Shown: positions 59,336 to 64,000 of the stretch, piece by piece
How positions within the stretch are numbered: the stretch's first letter is position 1
Layout of the letters: each line of letters opens with the position of its first letter
NCBI RefSeq assembly: GCF_027580225.2
Contig: NC_073356.2
Coordinates: forward strand, 17,203,501 to 17,267,500
Direction of reading: 5' to 3'
Length of the DNA: 64,000 nt
Source of the DNA: Misgurnus anguillicaudatus
Taxonomy: Eukaryota; Chordata; Actinopteri; Cypriniformes; Cobitidae
Made by a program: the position numbers and the translations under genes
Notes under the pieces: model-generated
Seen by the model: only the letters and a program-made list of their open reading frames with translations
Told to the model about the DNA's origin: nothing
The model's database searches: none

Positions 59336-61286
59336 CCCTCCTCCTAAATATCATATTTTTTCAATTGATGATTGGTTCTTTTAACTGAAAGGCGGGACAT
59401 TAGTTGCCAGAGCGGCCATATTGAACGTTGCATTGTCCCTTATTCATAGTAAGTAAGTTGCCAGCCAGCGCCAGCGTTTTTCATGATTTTCACAAAAGTT
59501 TAATTCCTTCCAGAAAATGTTCTTCTTCAAATATATAAACATGCAATATACCAAATGAAAGAACAGACCCTCTGCTTTCAAACAAACAAAAAAAAAAAAA
59601 ACGTTTCATCCTACCTTCAGCAGTTCTTTTGTAATCAGCTTTTGAATATGGGTAGGTGTCTGCAAAAACACCACATTTTGAGCAAAAAGCAGAGATAATT
59701 CCATTTTGGTGACGGACTTTTCATAGAGATCCCATTCAGAGAGATCTTTAAAACAGACACGGACATGCAGCAGCTTGTCATAGGGCAATACTTCCGGTTT
59801 TAAAAAGTTGCGGAAGGGTGCCACCTAGTGGAGAATTGCGGAAAGACGGAAATACTCGTCATTGGCGGGGAAGCGTTTTCTCTTGATTGACGAGATATCT
59901 CGTCAATGGCGGGGAAAGAGTTAAGTATCTTCGATATTAGTACCTATAAGGGTACATAGCTATACCTAAATGGTAATGGTTATTAGGACCTTTGTAAAGG
60001 GCATTGCCCCAGTGACAACTTTTGTATGAACTTGACTTGGGTTTCTAACCATGCTTTAATGTTTATTAACTTACATTTACATATAACTGTAGAAAATTGA
60101 TAGGTAGTAAATGTTCATTTAATGAAATAATGAGGAAATGTATTTTTGTTGCATTGATTGAATTCTCCCATCTCAAAAACTCTATTATGCACTTAGTTTC
60201 AATCCCAAGAAGATGAACCACACGGTTATGCTTATTTGACACATTCAGCAGCTGTTTTTTTTAGCGGTGGCATCCATCTTTTTGATTATCCAGCAAACAC
60301 GATTTGTGTTTCAAAATGTGCTGGATCAGGCTCTACCGTACATGTAAAACAAACACTTGCCCGGTGATTGTTCCTGCTACCAAGGGTGATGGGAACAATG
60401 ACTGATTGGATGCCAGAAGGGGGGAAATATGGGTGGGGACGTTTCCAAGCTGATTTCTCTCACTGCCCTCCAAAACGCTAAGGGATAAATGGACACAGTT
60501 TAAGTCTGGACCCTGGTTCAAACGCCAAAGCCGCACAGTTAGTCTAAGAGTAAGTCTGAACGGATGAGATTCATCTTATGAAACGTGTCCCTAATTTGTG
60601 CTCGGCTTTTTGTTATTTATAGACTGCAGTCTGTGTACATCACTTCATTTAGAAGTTTTCCTAGTAGAGATCCTTTTCTCTTTACGATCGCATTGGGCAT
60701 AGATACGAAAGAGCTAAAGAAAGAGTTGACTTGAGTTTTTATAAGTACCTGGGGCCTGATGAACATATAACATGTATTTCTTTAACTTAATAAAGTATAT
60801 TTACTGTAGATGTGAGTATTATGAAAGTGCATGCAAATGAATAGACAAACAGATTGGATTTTAACTGATTGCTCAATATATGCTTGTCTGACAAAAAAAG
60901 TAAAAGTTAAACACAATAAGAGGATTTAGGTGTTGTCTTTACAGATGGCCGAATGCCATGTGATTTCGGTCTTTCTCCGGGGGCGAGCGCCGAGTAATAG
61001 GCGTAAAGTTTGCCCTTGTCAGTCCTCTAATTACATTAAATCCTGTGTAATTCCTGGACAGCAAAGGAGGAGCCGCTGATGCACAGACGAAAAATGTGCG
61101 TGTGTGTCTGTGTGTGTTGTGTTAATGGGTGTAAGCAAGCCCCTGGGATGTGTCTCTCTAGGGACGCAAAAATGCTGTGGTCACAGCTGTGCTATGTGGT
61201 GGTCCACAGGCAGATGTGGCTAAGTACCACCAGCACACATTTACTGAATTACACTAACACACACTTCTTTATGTATTTGCCCATAT
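59336..61286 (+). other. gabbr2 intron 1, distal part
   Basis: 59340-59935 looks like dispersed repeat DNA ending gcggggaaagagttaa and contains a perfect 22-bp palindrome (59886-59907). 59936-61286 shows no clear element. Confidence 0.5.
59886..59907. repeat. Perfect 22-bp palindrome
   Basis: The half-site ATTGACGAGAT is followed directly by its complement, with no spacer. Lies in probable MITE end sequence. Confidence 0.9.
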
Positions 61287-61881
61287 CAGACAGATCTCAC
61301 GGAAATTCGTGTTATAGTTATGCAAAATTTGATTAATTTATTCGTGTCCATGGCACAAAATTCAGCCTTTTTTGTGCCTTGAGCACAAATGTCTTTTTTG
61401 TGTCATTCGCACGAATTCTATAAATAGTTTTACGACTTTAGTGGCACAACTTTTTATGTATTGTTTTTTCATATTTTTTCCTATTTTCTTATCATTATCG
61501 CTTGGGGTTGGGGTTAGAATCACTTTCTGTTACATTATTAGACATCCTAACCGAAACCTCAACTCCAGACGAGAATAGTTTCAAAAGCGGAAGAAAAACA
61601 TGTAGAAACCAATTAGGGCTGCAGCTATCGATTATTTTTGCAATCGATTAATCTAACACTTAATCGATCGATTAATCAATTAATCTGATAAAAAATTTGT
61701 GTGTGTTTTTAAACAACCAAAACAAATAATGCATATAACAAAAATGTTGTGGCTGTAAAATGATCAAGCATTTGGCTTTTATTTCTAAAAAAAAAAGAGG
61801 TATTGACATTTGGCTCCAAAAAATAATCATATTTGTTTCAATTTTTACCCATTGTTTATAAGTACCAGTGCCAACAATTAA

Positions 61882-62119
61882 AGGCGGAGTGCACAATGTT
61901 TGAAAAACGCTTTGAAAAAGGAGACGGGCCGACTTCCAAAACACACTTATAGCCAATCAGCAGTAAGGGGCGTGTATACTAAACGACATCCTTGCCGGGT
62001 TGCATATGTGTGGGGCGGGTCTTTTAAAAGAAGGTCCAGATTCTGTTGGGGTAGGGGCATGTTTGTTAAGGTGATTTCAAATATCAACATTGGCTTTCAA
62101 ACATTGTGCACTCCGCCTT
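61882..62119. mobile_element. TTAA-flanked MITE (family A), uninterrupted copy
   Basis: AGGCGGAGTGCACAATGTTTG and the inverted CAAACATTGTGCACTCCGCCT are flanked by TTAA (61878-61881, 62120-62123). At about 238 bp this is the reference copy for the family in this window. Confidence 0.92.
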
Positions 62120-62620
62120 TTAAGCACTTTAATTTATTAATATGCACAACAGGTTTCATGCTGTAATCTAGCCCAACATTAAAGTAAATATCTGTTTTAT
62201 GTAGATTTCTACACCTGAAGCATTTACCATTAGGCTACTAACAAATAATATATCATTTCTGGGTTGAGCCTTTTTGCTATGGTAACAACCTGTGTGTGTG
62301 TTCACGTGTGTATGTGTGTGCATGCGTGCTGTGCATAAGGAAGAGTGACACCCCAGTCAGACCAGTTGCTTCATTGCAATTTGGTACGGCAGAAATACAT
62401 ACATTCATTTTTTATAGAACGCTGCATTTGTCTTGCATCACTTGCATTGCGGTGCATTTTAGGTGAAGCATCCGTTCGAAAAATCACAACATCACGTCCC
62501 GCTGTATACAGTGAATGCATGCTGAAATTATTGTTGCGTGGCTACATAAAAGTTTAAGCATATGTGATCCATTGCCGTGATTGGTCTGAATCGCGTGAGA
62601 GAGATAAGGGTGCATGTATA

Positions 62621-62641
62621 TGTGTGTGTGTGTGTGTGTGT
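62621..62641 (+). repeat. (TG)n microsatellite
   Basis: Uninterrupted tg run inside the hAT. Confidence 0.9.
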
Positions 62642-63730
62642 GAAGGGGTTCTTTTTTAGGCTATACTCTCTTGCAATACATTTACTACTTAAAAACATCA
62701 AAGCTAAACATCATATCTAGTCAAACCGCATAACGACATCGCTACAAATACAGTATGGGATTAAAATCAGCAACATCAAAGTATAGGCTTAGGCTTGGTT
62801 ACCTTGTTTCAGTGACGCTTGCTGAAACAGCAGTCAATGTTTTCGGTTCAGATGATGAATGTAATGTAATGATAATAATGTAATGATTACAAACTTTAGA
62901 CATTCTGGACATTCTCTCGTTTATGGACATCTCCTCCATCGTGGCAACTAAATTCAAAATGTATCAAGCGCCATGATGTGCTTCCTGAACATTGAACAAC
63001 GGTTCATGTGAATCAGATCTAGGCGCGGGTAGTGCACGTCATAGGAATTTAACGAGGCGTCGAGGCAGAATTTTTGCCTCAAGGAATTTTTTTAATTGAG
63101 TTAATTGAGTAACTTGATGAATCGTTTCAGCCCTAAAACCAATAAATGAAATTACATCCTAACCGAAACCCCAAATCTAACCTAAAGCGACAATGATTTA
63201 AAAATAGAAAAAAAGTGAGAAAACAATACATGAAAAAAAGTCTTGACACGAAAAAGACATGCTCAAGGAACAAAAAACCTAAATTTTGTGCCATAGACAC
63301 GAATAAATTAATCAAAATTTTTGTGACTATAACACACTTTTCTGTGAGATCATGTTGCCCCATATACAAACAGTTAAAATTTAAAATCACAGGCATTTTT
63401 CCTAAACCTCATTATAGACATTTTTCTATTGCAAACAAGCACATTAAGGGATTTTAGGAGTTTCTTTTTACTTGACCACAGTGTAAAATATGTCTGACAA
63501 AACAACACCTTTGAAACTGAACAGAATCTTCTGGCATGTGTAAATTTATGCTGATCTAAGCTTGCTTGTTTGCACATTTTTTTGGCTTATTTGTTCCACA
63601 ATATCTCACAATGTCCTTACAAAAAAGTGCTTGTACTTACGGGCTTGCTTGGATTTACTTGCATGGTTTTACGCACTACCAATGGTCTAAGAAATATTAT
63701 ACAGTAGGAAGGTTTATGAACGAAGTGTCT

Positions 63731-64000
63731 GTAAAGGGGACATAGCATGAAAATCTGACTTTTTCCGTGTTTAAGTGCTATGATTGGGTCCCCAGTGCTT
63801 TTATCAACCTAGAAAATGTGAAAAAGAACAACTCAATAACTTAGTTTTGGTAAACCATTCTCTGCAAGCATGTGAAAAATTGAAAGTTGGCTCCCCCTGT
63901 GATGTCAGAAGGGGATATACCACCCCTTAATCTGCACTATCCAACCATCACACTTCCATTTAGTGCAGAGATCAGCTCATTTGCATTTTAAAGGACAAAA
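63731..64000 (+). mobile_element. TTAA element (family B), partial copy at window end
   Basis: aaaggggacatagcatgaaaatctgac begins a copy of the family at 19868-21499. The left TTAA has changed to GTAA. It runs off the window. Confidence 0.75.

Larger units (their letters stand above)
61614..63135. mobile_element. hAT element (TAGGGCTG ends) with 8-bp TSD
   Basis: Begins TAGGGCTGCAGCTATCG and ends CGTTTCAGCCCTA, flanked by perfect AAACCAAT (61606-61613, 63136-63143). The subterminal region is rich in aatcgatta repeats. No transposase frame; a family A TTAA element sits inside (61882-62119). Confidence 0.9.
61287..63358. mobile_element. Foldback MITE (family C) split by a hAT
   Basis: The left CAGACAGATCTCACGG and right CTGTGAGATCATGTTG are inverted ends. 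CCCATAT lies at 61280-61286 and 63359-63365, with one extra base at the right junction. The arms (aatttattcgtgtccatggcac; gacacgaataaatt) pair. The core ttggggttggggttagaat lies at about 61503. Opened by the hAT at 61614-63135. Confidence 0.82.

Overview
This window is vertebrate nuclear DNA: long introns with canonical GT-AG splice sites, no operons, and very dense DNA-transposon fossils. The repeat content (TTAA-flanked and foldback MITEs, Tc1 copies with IR/DR ends, Tol2-like hAT ends, a split-direct-repeat retroelement, a tRNA-derived SINE) points to a teleost, most likely a cypriniform fish. The species cannot be named from sequence alone.

Two real protein-coding genes are supported, both on the + strand. 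At the left (577-13147) are the last six coding exons of a polypeptide N-acetylgalactosaminyltransferase, best matching galnt12. They encode 277 residues: the end of the catalytic domain and the whole ricin-type lectin domain. Exons 1 to about 4 lie upstream of the window. The last intron is almost filled by a 3-kb hierarchical tandem array of 43-bp units (about 9918-12920). At the right, 54475-54786 is the first coding exon of gabbr2 (GABA-B receptor subunit 2), preceded by a CpG-rich 5' region. The rest of the window (54787-64000) is its first intron. In human the two genes are close neighbours on chromosome 9, which supports both calls.

The 41 kb between the genes is intergenic and built mostly from nested mobile elements. 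From left to right: foldback and TTAA elements and a SINE (16.6-19.3 kb); a three-level nest of TTAA element, hAT and solo LTR (19.9-21.5 kb); a TTAA element split by a dead Tc1 copy (24-25.4 kb); a 102-bp GC-rich minisatellite split by a Tol2-like hAT (27-28.5 kb); further MITEs; a 5.8-kb retroelement whose ends show the split-direct-repeat layout of Ngaro-type tyrosine-recombinase elements, on the minus strand (39.9-45.7 kb); an element with 9-bp target duplications (46 kb); and a dead Tc1 copy of the IR/DR class (49-50.5 kb). gabbr2 intron 1 holds another three-level nest (61.3-63.4 kb).

I see no intact transposase, reverse transcriptase or other complete mobile-element gene, no RNA gene and no CRISPR array. 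Most open reading frames in the window are chance or antisense. The most notable structures are the 43-bp higher-order array carrying an X-box-like core, a foldback family with 7-bp target duplications and telomere-like cores, and the split-repeat retroelement.
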